Both the position numbers and the translations under genes were made by a program. Below, piece by piece: positions 14,363-22,196 of a stretch of 49,205 bases of DNA. Source of the DNA: Streptomyces sp. PTY087I2 (GTDB taxonomy: Bacteria; Actinomycetota; Actinomycetes; Streptomycetales; Streptomycetaceae). Every line of letters begins with the position of its first letter. Within the stretch, counting starts at the first letter, position 1. The notes below the pieces were generated by a model. That model was not told the origin of the DNA, did no database searches, and saw nothing but the letters and a program-made list of their open reading frames with translations. Location of the stretch: the NCBI RefSeq assembly GCF_001687325.1, contig NZ_LZRD01000039.1:1068-50272 (forward strand), given 5' to 3'.

Positions 14363-15496
14363 GTGGACTTCCAGCTCTCGGACGACCAGCGGGCCCTGCG
14401 GTCCGGGATGCGCGACCTGCTCGGCGCGGTGTTCGACCGGGACCGGCTGCGGGCGGCGGTGGAGCGGGACGGGGCCCTGGACCGGTCGCTGTGGCGGGAG
14501 CTGGGCGCGGCCGGGTTCTTCGCGCTGCGGCTGCCGGAGGAGGCGGGCGGGGTGGGCCTCGGGCTGCCCGAGGCGGTGCTGCTCTTCGAGGAGGCGGGCC
14601 GGGCGCTGCTGCCCGGGCCCCTGGTCGCCACGCACCTGGCGGCGGGCCTGGTGAAGGGGGCGGCGGAGGGCGAGGCGGTGGTGACGGCCGTGGACGCGGG
14701 CCTGCCGGTGGCGCACCTGGCGGAGGCGGACGCGGTGCTGGTGGGGGCGGAGCCGCTCACGGGGGAGGCGCTGCGGGACTTTGTGGCCGCCGCCCGGCCC
14801 GTACGGTCGATGGATCCGCTCACGCCACTGCACCGCGCGCGGGCGGCGACGGGCGCGACGGTGGCGGACGCCACGGAGGCTGGCACGGGGGCGGACACGG
14901 GGGCGTCGGGGCGCGTGTCGGCGTCGGAAGGCTCCCGAGCGGCGTCGGAGCGCACGCGGGCGGACACAGAACGTGCCCCGGCCGCGACGGAGCGCACCCC
15001 GGCGCACGCCGGGCGGTTCCGCTTCGAGGCCGCGCTGCTCACCGCCGCCGAGCAGCTCGGCAGCGCCGCCCGGACCACCGAGGCGGCCGTCCAACACGCC
15101 GGGGACCGCGAGCAGTTCGGATCGCCCATCGGATCGTTCCAGGCGGTCAAACATCTCTGCGCCGACATGCTCGCCCGCACCGAACCGGCCCGCGCCGCCG
15201 TGTACGCGGCCGCCGTGACCGGCGACCCGGTGGAGATCGCGGCGGCCAAACTCCTCGCCGACGAGGCCGCCGTACGCAACGCCCGTGACTGCCTCCAGAT
15301 CCACGGCGGGATGGGCTTCACCTGGGAGGCAGATGTTCACCTCCACCTCAAACGGGCCTGGCTCCGGGCCGCCTCCTGGCTCACCGGGGCCGGGGCGGAG
15401 GAACTGCTCGCCGCGGATCTGGGGGCCGTACGGCCGTTTCCGGGCAGCTCGGCGGCGTACGGACGGCCGGTGCCGGAAGCAGGGGGCGGAGGGTGA
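14363..15496 (+). CDS. Divergent acyl-CoA dehydrogenase, probable non-catalytic partner subunit
   Basis: This 377-residue protein has the helical N-terminal domain (DFQLSDDQRALRSGMRDLL...) and a well-kept C-terminal domain (EQFGSPIGSFQAVKHLCADM; LQIHGGMGFTWEADVHLHLK). Between them the beta-domain signatures seen in its neighbour (EPxAGSD, GQKIWTS) are missing. Residues about 162-217 are instead a low-complexity Ala/Thr/Glu/Arg/Gly stretch (ATGATVADATEAGTGADTG and similar). Known heteromeric dehydrogenases pair one complete and one degenerate subunit, so this is likely the partner of the preceding gene. GTG 14363 is the start. The gene ends the operon. Confidence 0.88.
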   Translation: MDFQLSDDQRALRSGMRDLLGAVFDRDRLRAAVERDGALDRSLWRELGAAGFFALRLPEEAGGVGLGLPEAVLLFEEAGRALLPGPLVATHLAAGLVKGAAEGEAVVTAVDAGLPVAHLAEADAVLVGAEPLTGEALRDFVAAARPVRSMDPLTPLHRARAATGATVADATEAGTGADTGASGRVSASEGSRAASERTRADTERAPAATERTPAHAGRFRFEAALLTAAEQLGSAARTTEAAVQHAGDREQFGSPIGSFQAVKHLCADMLARTEPARAAVYAAAVTGDPVEIAAAKLLADEAAVRNARDCLQIHGGMGFTWEADVHLHLKRAWLRAASWLTGAGAEELLAADLGAVRPFPGSSAAYGRPVPEAGGGG

Positions 15497-15903
15497 CGCA
15501 GCGCATCCGCCCGGTGTCGATACCGGGTTGTGTCCTTTGCGTGATTCGTCACCGGGTGGAGTCGGGGCCCGGCTCGGGTACGCTCCGTGGGATGCGAGTG
15601 GTTCTGGAACCGGGCGATCCGGGGGCGGCCTGTGCGGCGGCTCCGGTCCGGAGCGAGGGCGCTCGCCGGAGATGTGCCGGGCCTGCCCGAAGAGCGTTTC
15701 TCGCAGTCTCTGCGCGCTCCTGTTCGACTCCCCGCAGCGTGCGTCGCACAGTATGCACCACGCGTACTCCTTCGCGCTGGAATATGCCCGAAGCGCTTGT
15801 TGCGGTGACTGTACGTCAACCATGCTGTCGCGTAAGGGAATCACGTTCCGTGACCCTGAGGAGGCGCGAGGCGATGTGTCCGCCGGTTCGGATGGTGTGA
15901 GCG
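15497..15903 (+). other. Intergenic region, possible small gene not convincing
   Basis: 407 bases between an operon end and the ATP-binding regulator. A plus-strand frame from ATG 15592 to 15900 would give about 102 residues, but it is very rich in Arg, Cys and Ser and has weak third-position bias, so it is more likely leader or promoter DNA. No repeat or operator was seen. GTGACCCTGAGGAGG at about 15849-15863 lies some 40 bases before the next start. Confidence 0.4.
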
Positions 15904-16410
15904 GTGCAGGTGCTTCAGGTTCAGCTGGAGGTCGGTCCGGATCCCGCAGAGGTGGGGCGGGCCCGTAGGTGGGCGCGGTCGCGCCTGGTCGGTTCCGGGA
16001 TAGGGGATGACGAGCCGCTCGCCGAGACGCTCATCCTGCTGATCTCGGAGCTGGTCACCAACGCCGTCGTCCACACGGGGTGTCCCGCCGTGCTGCGGAT
16101 GCTCTTCGGCGGGGGCGGGGCCTCCGGTGCGGCCGGGACCGTGAGGGTCGAGGTCGCGGACGCCAGCGACTGCCCGCCGCTCCAGCGGCACGCGGCGGGC
16201 GAGGACACGGGCGGCCGGGGCCTGGAGCTGGTGGACGGGCTCGCCGACCGCTGGGGCTGGCTGCCGGAGGGCGCGGGGAAGCAGATCTGGTGCGAGGTCG
16301 ACCGGAGCGGTCCGGTCCGGGCCCCGGAGCCGCCCAAGGTGGTCGTCCAGGGCGGCGCCGGCGAGGTGTGCGAACCGCCTTCGTGCGTCTTCACCGACCA
16401 TCTGGCCTGA
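15904..16410 (+). CDS. ATP-binding regulator (HATPase_c_2, anti-sigma kinase-like)
   Basis: A 168-residue single-domain GHKL ATPase of the RsbW/SpoIIAB-like type, abundant in Streptomyces. The N-box is LILLISELVTNAVVHTG (about residues 45-61), the central D-box is VEVADASDCPP, and the G-box is GRGLELVDGLADRWGW (about 105-120). Such proteins bind or phosphorylate STAS antagonists or regulate sigma factors; the partner is unknown. The C-terminal 35 residues are Pro/Val-rich. GTG 15904 is used. The gene is monocistronic and converges on the cyclase-family gene; a GC-rich imperfect hairpin (about 16412-16434) lies in the gap. Confidence 0.85.
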   Translation: MQVLQVQLEVGPDPAEVGRARRWARSRLVGSGIGDDEPLAETLILLISELVTNAVVHTGCPAVLRMLFGGGGASGAAGTVRVEVADASDCPPLQRHAAGEDTGGRGLELVDGLADRWGWLPEGAGKQIWCEVDRSGPVRAPEPPKVVVQGGAGEVCEPPSCVFTDHLA

Positions 16411-16436
16411 GACCCCCGGGCCCTTCCCCGGGGTGT

Positions 16437-17363
16437 TCACAGCACCGCGACGGGGGCGACCGGCGACCCGGTGGCCCCGGCGAACGGCTCCGGCGCGGCG
16501 GTGAGCAGGAACGCGTACCGGCCCTCCTCCGCACAGGCTGTGGACAGCGCCTCCAGGTTCCAGTTCTGGCCCTGGAGCAGGCCCATCTCGACCAGGTGCA
16601 GCGCGTGCACGGGCAGCCACAGGTCCGCGATCTCCGGCGGGAAGATCTCGAAGGTCAGGGTGTCGTTGGCGACGGCCGCCACGTCCCGGGCGTGGAACCA
16701 CTCGGGCGTGCGCACGGAGAGCCCCGGCGACGGATAGCCGTACGCGTCCCGGTCCCCGGCCAGCGCGAGGCGCACCTGCCCCGTCCGTACGAGCACGATG
16801 TCCCCGGCCCGTACGCGTACGCCCCCGAACTCCTCCGCCGCCGCCAGGTCCTCCGGTGTCACGGCGTGATCGCCCGGCAGCCGGTCCACGCCGTGGGCGC
16901 GGGCCACGTCCAGCAGCACGCCGCGCGAGACGAGGTGTTCCACAGCGGCGATGGACGAGAACCGGGCGCCGTCGTGGGCGGTGATCGTGTCCGCCGGGCG
17001 GCCGTTGTAGATCTTCCCGCTGTGCGAGACATGGGGCAGGGCGTCCCAGTGGGTGGCTGCCTGGAGACCCATCGTGACGGCGTCGTCGCTGGTGGCGACC
17101 GTGTCGGGGCCGAAGAGCTCCTGGTTGATCTGGACCATGGTGTGCAGCGGATTGACGCGGCCCGGGATGAGCCCGCTCTGCACGCCGTCCTGCCGGAGCG
17201 GCAGCGCGAGCGGTATCCGGCGGCCGGTGCGGACGGTCGCCACCGCCTCCCGTACGACGCCGTCGGTGATCAGGTTGAGCGTCCCGAGTTCGTCGGCCTC
17301 TCCCCAGCGGCCCCAGTTGTTCACGCGCTTCGCGATCTCGTGGAACTCGGCCGGCAGGGACAT
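16437..17363 (-). CDS. Cyclase-family hydrolase (kynurenine formamidase-like)
   Basis: A 308-residue protein of the PF04199 'putative cyclase' family, Mn/Zn-dependent hydrolases that include kynurenine formamidase and isatin hydrolase. The metal motif appears as ATHWDALPHVSH (about residues 103-114; family H-x-G-T-H-x-D-x-P-x-H). TGQVRL and TPEWFHARDVAAVANDT match the rest of the family pattern. ATG 17363 has an AGGAGG 4-5 bases upstream. Operator C lies in the divergent promoter shared with the SDR gene, so it belongs to the same regulon. It could open a lactam, lactone or ring amide in the pathway; that is inference. Confidence 0.88.
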   Translation of the reverse strand: MSLPAEFHEIAKRVNNWGRWGEADELGTLNLITDGVVREAVATVRTGRRIPLALPLRQDGVQSGLIPGRVNPLHTMVQINQELFGPDTVATSDDAVTMGLQAATHWDALPHVSHSGKIYNGRPADTITAHDGARFSSIAAVEHLVSRGVLLDVARAHGVDRLPGDHAVTPEDLAAAEEFGGVRVRAGDIVLVRTGQVRLALAGDRDAYGYPSPGLSVRTPEWFHARDVAAVANDTLTFEIFPPEIADLWLPVHALHLVEMGLLQGQNWNLEALSTACAEEGRYAFLLTAAPEPFAGATGSPVAPVAVL

Positions 17364-17410
17364 GGGGACCTCCTGGGTCTTGTGCCGGAGTATCTGACTG
17401 CCCGTAAAAT

Positions 17411-17425
17411 CTAACGGTCCGTCAG
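17411..17425. promoter_or_regulatory. CTGAC-N5-GTCAG operator C
   Basis: CTAACGGTCCGTCAG lies between the divergent cyclase-family (start 17363) and SDR (start 17448) genes. The inner ACGGTCCGT is a strong dyad. Confidence 0.75.
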
Positions 17426-17447
17426 AAACCGCGGGAAGGGGCCGGGC

Positions 17448-18365
17448 ATGGGGAACTTCTTGGCAGGCAGGGTGGTCGCCGTGACGGGGGCCGGCCGGGG
17501 TATCGGCCGGGCGGTCGCGCTCGCCGCGGCGGCGGAGGGGGCGCGGCTCGTCGTCAACGATTACGGCGTCTCCGTCGAGGGCTCCGAACCGACCAGCGAG
17601 GTGGCCCGTTCCGTCGTCAAGGAGATCGAGGCGGCGGGCGGCACGGCGGTCGCGGTCGCGGACGACATCTCCACCATGGCGGGCGGGCAGCGGATCGTGG
17701 ACACGGCGCTGGCGGAGTACGGCCGGCTCGACGGGGTGGTCTGCGTGGCGGGGATCCTGCGCGAGCGGATGCTGTTCAACATGTCGGAGGAGGAGTGGGA
17801 CCCGGTCCTCGCGACGCACTTGAAGGGCACCTTCACCGTCTTCCGGGCCGCGTCGGCGGTGATGCGGAAGCAGGAGGGCGGGGGCACGCTGATCGGTTTC
17901 ACCAGCGGCAACCACCAGGGCAGCGTCTCCCAGGCCAACTACAGCGCGGCGAAGGGGGGAATCATCTCGCTGGTCCGCAGCGCGGCGCTGGGCCTGCACC
18001 GGTACGGGGTGACGGCCAACGCGGTCGCGCCCGTCGCGCGGACCCGGATGTCGGCCGGGGTCCCGATGGAACTGAAGGAGATCGGCGAGCCGGAGGATGT
18101 GGCGGCGCTGGTCGTCTACCTGCTGAGCGAGCGGGCGCGGGCGGAGGGGATCACCGGGCAGGTCTACACGATCGCGGGCCCGAAGATCGCGGTCTGGGCC
18201 CAGCCGAGGGAGTTGCGGGCGGGGTACGCGGAGGGGGCGCCCTGGACCCCGGAACGGATCGCGGACTTCCTGCCGGGGACGGTGGGGGTGGATCCGATGC
18301 CGATGCTGGCGCGGGTGGCGGAGATGGCGGCGGCGGCCAGGTCGGGGACCCGGCCGAACACTTGA
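17448..18365 (+). CDS. Short-chain dehydrogenase/reductase
   Basis: A 305-residue NAD(P)-dependent oxidoreductase. The Rossmann motif TGAGRGIG is at residues 13-20. CVAG follows beta-4, and the catalytic pair sits in NYSAAKGG, with the serine position in FTSGNHQG. Length and C-terminal extension resemble the hydroxyacyl-CoA dehydrogenase part of multifunctional beta-oxidation enzymes, so oxidation of a 3-hydroxyacyl-CoA is plausible. ATG 17448 is preceded by GGGAAGGGG. Operator C is 22 bases upstream of the start. A long inverted repeat separates it from the next dehydrogenase gene. Confidence 0.9.
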   Translation: MGNFLAGRVVAVTGAGRGIGRAVALAAAAEGARLVVNDYGVSVEGSEPTSEVARSVVKEIEAAGGTAVAVADDISTMAGGQRIVDTALAEYGRLDGVVCVAGILRERMLFNMSEEEWDPVLATHLKGTFTVFRAASAVMRKQEGGGTLIGFTSGNHQGSVSQANYSAAKGGIISLVRSAALGLHRYGVTANAVAPVARTRMSAGVPMELKEIGEPEDVAALVVYLLSERARAEGITGQVYTIAGPKIAVWAQPRELRAGYAEGAPWTPERIADFLPGTVGVDPMPMLARVAEMAAAARSGTRPNT

Positions 18366-18373
18366 CGCCCCTC

Positions 18374-18524
18374 GGGGGCTCCGCCCCCGAACCCCCGCTC
18401 CTCAATCGCCGGAGGGGCTTGGTTTCGGGGCGCTGCCCCGGACCCCGGTCCTCAATCGCCGGACGGGCTTGGTTTTCCAGCCCCTCCGGCGATTGAGGAG
18501 CGGGGGTCTGGGGGCGGAGCCCCC
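18374..18524. repeat. 46-bp-arm inverted repeat built from a dispersed Streptomyces intergenic unit
   Basis: Arms 18374-18419 and 18479-18524 are complementary with two mismatches. Each contains CTCAATCGCCGGAGGGGCT; a third, direct copy (CTCAATCGCCGGACGGGCTT) lies between them at 18451-18470. This unit is familiar as a common Streptomyces intergenic repeat. The RNA would form a very stable hairpin, probably terminating or attenuating SDR transcription just before the AGGAGG of the next gene. Confidence 0.85.
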
Positions 18525-18540
18525 AGGAATAGGAGGAACC

Positions 18541-19659
18541 ATGGACTTCCGTACCGAAGTACGCACCTGGCTGCGAAGCCACCTCCCGGACGTCCCCGAC
18601 CCCCGCACGTGGGAACGCGAGTTGGGCCAGGCCGGCTGGATCGGCATCGGCTGGCCCGGCGACGACGGCGAAACGTACGGCAACCGCCGAGCCACGCTCG
18701 GCGAGCAGGTCATCTGGGCCGAGGAGTACGCCCGCTCCAAAGCCCCCGCCCGCATGGGCCACATCGGCGAGAACCTCCTCGCCCCGACCCTCATCACGTA
18801 CGGCACGGAAGAGCAGAAGCGCCGCCACCTGCCCCCCGTCGCCCGCGGCGAAGCCCTCTGGTGCCAGGGGTACAGCGAACCCGGCGCGGGCTCCGACCTC
18901 GCCGGGATACGGACCACGGCCACCCCCGACGGCACCGGCGCGTACGCCGTGACCGGCCAGAAGATCTGGACCTCGCTCGCCCAGGACGCCGACTTCTGCT
19001 TCGTCCTCGCCCGCACCGACCCCCGCTCCACCCGCCACCACGGGCTGTCGTTCCTGCTGCTGGACATGGACCAGCCGGGCCGGATCGAGGTGCGGCCGAT
19101 CCGCCAGCTGACCGGGACCAGCGAGTTCAACGAGGTGTTCTTCGACGGGGCCCGGGCCACCGAGACCGTCGGCGGGGAGGGCAACGGCTGGCGGGTCGCC
19201 ATGGGCCTGCTCGCCCTGGAGCGCGGGGTCTCCACCCTCGCCCAGCAGATCGGGTTCGCCGAGGAACTGGACCGGGTCGTCGCCGCGGCCGTGGCGAGCG
19301 GGGCCGCCGAGGACCCGGTCATCAGGGCCCGGCTCGTACGCCAGTGGGCCGAGCTGGACACCATGCGCCGCCACGCCCTGCGCACCCTCGGCACCACCGG
19401 CGACCCGGGCGCGCCCAGCGTGGCGAAGCTGCTGTGGGGCGGCTGGCACCAGCGGCTGGGGGAGCTGGCGGTGCAGGTCGCGGGCGAGGCGGGGGCCGCC
19501 GGCCCGGAGCCTTGGACGGCGCGGAGACCGTACGAACTCACCCCCGCACAGCACCTGTTCCTCTTCAGCCGGGCCGACACCATCTACGGCGGCTCCGACG
19601 AGATCCAGCGGAACATCATCGCCGAGCGGGTGCTCGGCCTACCGAGGGAGCCGAGATGA
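18541..19659 (+). CDS. Acyl-CoA dehydrogenase
   Basis: A 372-residue FAD enzyme for alpha,beta-dehydrogenation of an acyl-CoA. It carries the complete set of signatures: WCQGYSEPGAGSDLAGIRTT, TGQKIWTSLAQDADFC, and the C-terminal IYGGSDEIQRNIIAERVLGLP. ATG 18541 follows a strong AGGAGG at distance 7. It overlaps the next gene by ATGA, so it is coupled to the zinc alcohol dehydrogenase. It may be transcribed from operator C's promoter if the upstream hairpin is read through; no separate dyad precedes it. Confidence 0.94.
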   Translation: MDFRTEVRTWLRSHLPDVPDPRTWERELGQAGWIGIGWPGDDGETYGNRRATLGEQVIWAEEYARSKAPARMGHIGENLLAPTLITYGTEEQKRRHLPPVARGEALWCQGYSEPGAGSDLAGIRTTATPDGTGAYAVTGQKIWTSLAQDADFCFVLARTDPRSTRHHGLSFLLLDMDQPGRIEVRPIRQLTGTSEFNEVFFDGARATETVGGEGNGWRVAMGLLALERGVSTLAQQIGFAEELDRVVAAAVASGAAEDPVIRARLVRQWAELDTMRRHALRTLGTTGDPGAPSVAKLLWGGWHQRLGELAVQVAGEAGAAGPEPWTARRPYELTPAQHLFLFSRADTIYGGSDEIQRNIIAERVLGLPREPR

Positions 19660-20706
19660 GAGGCGTCGTCTTCGACGGCACACGGACCGAGGTCGTCGAC
19701 GACCTGGAGATACGCGAACCGGGCCCCGGCGAGGTGCTGGTGGCGGTCGCCGCCGCCGGACTCTGCCACAGCGACCTGTCGGTGATCGACGGCACGATCC
19801 CCTTCCCAGCCCCCGTCGTGCTCGGCCACGAGGGCGCGGGCGTGGTGGAGGCGGTCGGGCCCGGCGTCGTCCACGTACGGCCCGGTGATCATGTCGCGCT
19901 GTCCACCCTCGCCAACTGCGGGGCGTGCAACCAGTGCGACCGGGGCAGGCCGACCATGTGCCGCAAGGCGATCGGGCGGCCCGGGCGGCCGTTCTCGCGG
20001 GGCGGGAAGCCGGTGTTCCAGTTCGCCTCCAACTCCGCCTTCGCCGAACGTACGGTGGTGCGCGCCGTCCAGGCCGTGAAGATCCCGGACGATCTGCCCC
20101 TCACTTCCGCCGCCCTGATCGGCTGCGGGGTGCTGACCGGCGTCGGGGCCGTCCTGAACCGGGCGAAGGTCGGCCTGGGCGACACCGTCGTGGTCATCGG
20201 CACCGGCGGCATCGGCCTCAATGTGCTCCAGGGCGCCCGGCTGGCCGGTGCGCTCACCGTCGTCGCCGTCGACAGCAACCCGGCGAAGGAGGCGGTGGCC
20301 CGGCGGTTCGGCGCCACGCACTTCCTGACCTCGGCCGACGGCGTACGCGACATCCTGCCCGACGGGGCCGACCACGCCTTCGAGTGCGTCGGCCGCACCG
20401 AGCTGATCCGGCAGGCGATCGACCTCCTCGACCGGCACGGGCAGGCCGTGCTGCTTGGCGTACCGGCGGCGAGCGCCGAGGCGTCGTTCCTGGTCTCGTC
20501 GATGTACCTGGACAAGTCGATCCTGGGCTGCCGCTACGGTTCCTCGCGGCCGCAGCGCGACATCCCCCGGTACGCCGACCTCTACCGGGAGGGCCGGCTG
20601 CTGCTGGACGAGCTGGTGACGGAGACGTACCCGGTGGAGGACTTCGCCAAGGCGGCCGAGGACGCGCACCACGGGCGGGTGGCCAGGGGGGGTGCTGGTG
20701 TTCTGA
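19656..20706 (+). CDS. Zinc-dependent alcohol dehydrogenase, frameshifted near the 3' end
   Basis: A medium-chain dehydrogenase (about 349 residues if corrected). Visible features are the catalytic zinc Cys in LCHSD, the GHEGAGVVE His, the structural zinc cluster CGACNQCDRGRPTMC and the Rossmann motif GTGGIGLNV. It oxidises an alcohol with NAD(P). ATG 19656 overlaps the preceding stop. Near the end, a run of seven G at 20685-20692 puts the frame out of register. With six G the protein would end ARGVLVF at the TGA 20704-20706, as expected for the family. As given, the frame instead runs antisense through the next gene to 21350. The cause is either a sequencing indel or a real homopolymer mutation that adds a long nonsense tail. 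Confidence 0.88.
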
Positions 20707-20723
20707 CCGCGCCGGTCACCGGT

Positions 20724-21332
20724 TCAGCACGCGCGGGCCTCGGCGGCCGTCTTCAGATCGGCCAGCCACGCGTCCAGCCCCTGCTGGAGGACCTCGGTCG
20801 CGAAGGGGACGTTCGCGTCGACCAGCTCCCCGGTGTGGGTCTCCTCGGTACGCACGAGGACCCCGCCCCGGACCTTCGTGAAGCTCCAGACGTGGACACC
20901 GTCGATGTGCAGCCCCTCGCCGACGGCGGGGCCGGTCCAGCGGATGCAGGAGCCGCGCTTCAGCTGCTCGACGGTGGAGGTGATGTCCAGGCTGGTGGCG
21001 GGGGTCACCGGGTTGGGCGGGACCGGGGTCGTCCACCGGAACGCCGAACCCGGGCGGAAGGGCCCGTGGTCGAGGCGGTCCGTGCTCGTGACATGGGTCT
21101 GCCAGTCCGGCCAGCGCTCCACCTCCGTCTGGAGCTTCCACACGGTGCTCAGCGGCGCGTCGATCACGGCCTCGGCCCGGGCGCGGACCAGGGCGCCGGG
21201 GTCGACGCCCTGGCCCCGGCAGGTGAGGGGCGGGGCCGTGTGCGCGGTGGCGGGCGCGGCGGTACCGAGAAGCGCGGCGGCGGCGAGCGGCAGGGCGAGC
21301 AGGGCAGCGGCGGCGGTGCGGGGCCTGGTCAT
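20724..21332 (-). CDS. Secreted SRPBCC-family protein
   Basis: A 202-residue protein with a signal peptide (MTRPRTAAAALLALPLAAAA..., likely cleaved near ATA-H at residue 30). A polyketide-cyclase/START-like domain follows: ARAEAVIDAPLSTVWKLQTE, VERWPDWQTHV, FRWTTP, and VWSFTKVRGGVLVRTEETH. The fold binds hydrophobic ligands; the ligand is unknown. ATG 21332 is the start. It is divergent from a TetR gene, with two copies of a shared motif in the promoter, so that TetR probably controls it. Confidence 0.88.
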   Translation of the reverse strand: MTRPRTAAAALLALPLAAAALLGTAAPATAHTAPPLTCRGQGVDPGALVRARAEAVIDAPLSTVWKLQTEVERWPDWQTHVTSTDRLDHGPFRPGSAFRWTTPVPPNPVTPATSLDITSTVEQLKRGSCIRWTGPAVGEGLHIDGVHVWSFTKVRGGVLVRTEETHTGELVDANVPFATEVLQQGLDAWLADLKTAAEARAC

Positions 21333-21363
21333 CAGGACTCCAAGTGTTAGTTCCTCATGTGTT

Positions 21364-21436
21364 CGTTAGAAGTTATAACTCCTCGCTCCCTGAAAGGGCA
21401 AGGGGTGGGCAAGGGGTTTCGTGATATCTTCTAACG
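21364..21436. promoter_or_regulatory. Two inverted TetR-type operator copies
   Basis: CGTTAGAAG (21364-21372) and its exact complement CTTCTAACG (21428-21436) face each other. Each continues into a dyad: AGTTATAACT beside the first and GATATC beside the second. The pair lies between the divergent SRPBCC and TetR starts, one copy near each gene. Confidence 0.7.
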
Positions 21437-21481
21437 GAAATTTGAGTGAGTAGCTGACGCGGTGACGGAAGGCGGCACCCC

Positions 21482-22135
21482 ATGACGAAGTCCGACGCCG
21501 CGACCCCGCGCGAGCGCTACCGCGCCCAGGTGCGCGCCGAGATCAAGCAGCACGCCTGGGAGCAGATCGCCACGGCCGGGGCCTCCGCGCTCTCCCTGAA
21601 CGCGATCGCCAAGCGGATGGGCGTCAGCGGGCCCGCGCTCTACCGCTACTTCGCCGGCCGGGACGAGCTGATCACCGAGCTCATCCGGGATGCCTACCGC
21701 AGCCTCGCCGACGCCGTCCACGCGGCGGCCGTCGCCGGCGCCGACCCGGCGGCGCTCGCGCACGTCCTGCGCGACTGGGCCCTGGCGGACCCCCAGCGGT
21801 ACTTCCTCATCTACGGCACCCCCGTCCCCGGCTACCACGCGCCCGACGAGATCACCGGCATCTCGCAGGAGATCATGGCCGACCTCCTGACCGCCTGGAC
21901 GGCCTTCGCGCCGGACGCGCCCGCCGTGCCGTTCGACGCCCATCTGGCGGACCACCGCGACTGGGCCGGGGACCACCCGGCCCCGCCCGGGGTTCTGCGG
22001 CGGGCCCTGGCGTTCTGGACCCGGCTGCACGGGGTGCTGTCCCTGGAGCTGGCGGGCCACTTCACCGGCATGGGCTTCGACCCGGACCAGCTGTTCGCGG
22101 CCGAGCTGGACGACCTGGTGGGGCGCACGGGCTGA
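21482..22135 (+). CDS. TetR-family transcriptional regulator
   Basis: A 217-residue repressor. Residues about 20-65 form the helix-turn-helix domain (ASALSLNAIAKRMGVSGPAL, then YRYFAGRDELI). The C-terminal ligand domain resembles the WHG/TetR_C_13 type (DPQRYFLIYGTPVPGYHAP). ATG 21482 is the start. It is divergent from the SRPBCC gene with paired inverted motifs between them, the classic arrangement for autoregulation and control of the neighbour. Its operators differ from the CTGAC dyads, so it is not the candidate for that regulon. Confidence 0.92.
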   Translation: MTKSDAATPRERYRAQVRAEIKQHAWEQIATAGASALSLNAIAKRMGVSGPALYRYFAGRDELITELIRDAYRSLADAVHAAAVAGADPAALAHVLRDWALADPQRYFLIYGTPVPGYHAPDEITGISQEIMADLLTAWTAFAPDAPAVPFDAHLADHRDWAGDHPAPPGVLRRALAFWTRLHGVLSLELAGHFTGMGFDPDQLFAAELDDLVGRTG

Positions 22136-22196
22136 CGCCGGGCCGGCGCGAGGTGTCCGGCCCGGGCCCGGCTCGGTGCGAGGCGTCCGGGCCGGC

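Noticed and set aside
15592..15900. Small plus-strand gene of about 102 codons
   Set aside because: Arg/Cys/Ser-rich product, poor codon bias and no recognisable domain; recorded only as intergenic DNA.
18609..21350. A 913-codon open frame
   Set aside because: It combines a shadow frame of the dehydrogenase, the real alcohol dehydrogenase frame and an antisense extension created by the seven-G run.
21482..22135. This TetR as the regulator of the nine CTGAC dyads
   Set aside because: Its own divergent promoter carries a different repeated motif (CGTTAGAAG with AT dyads) and no CTGAC site.
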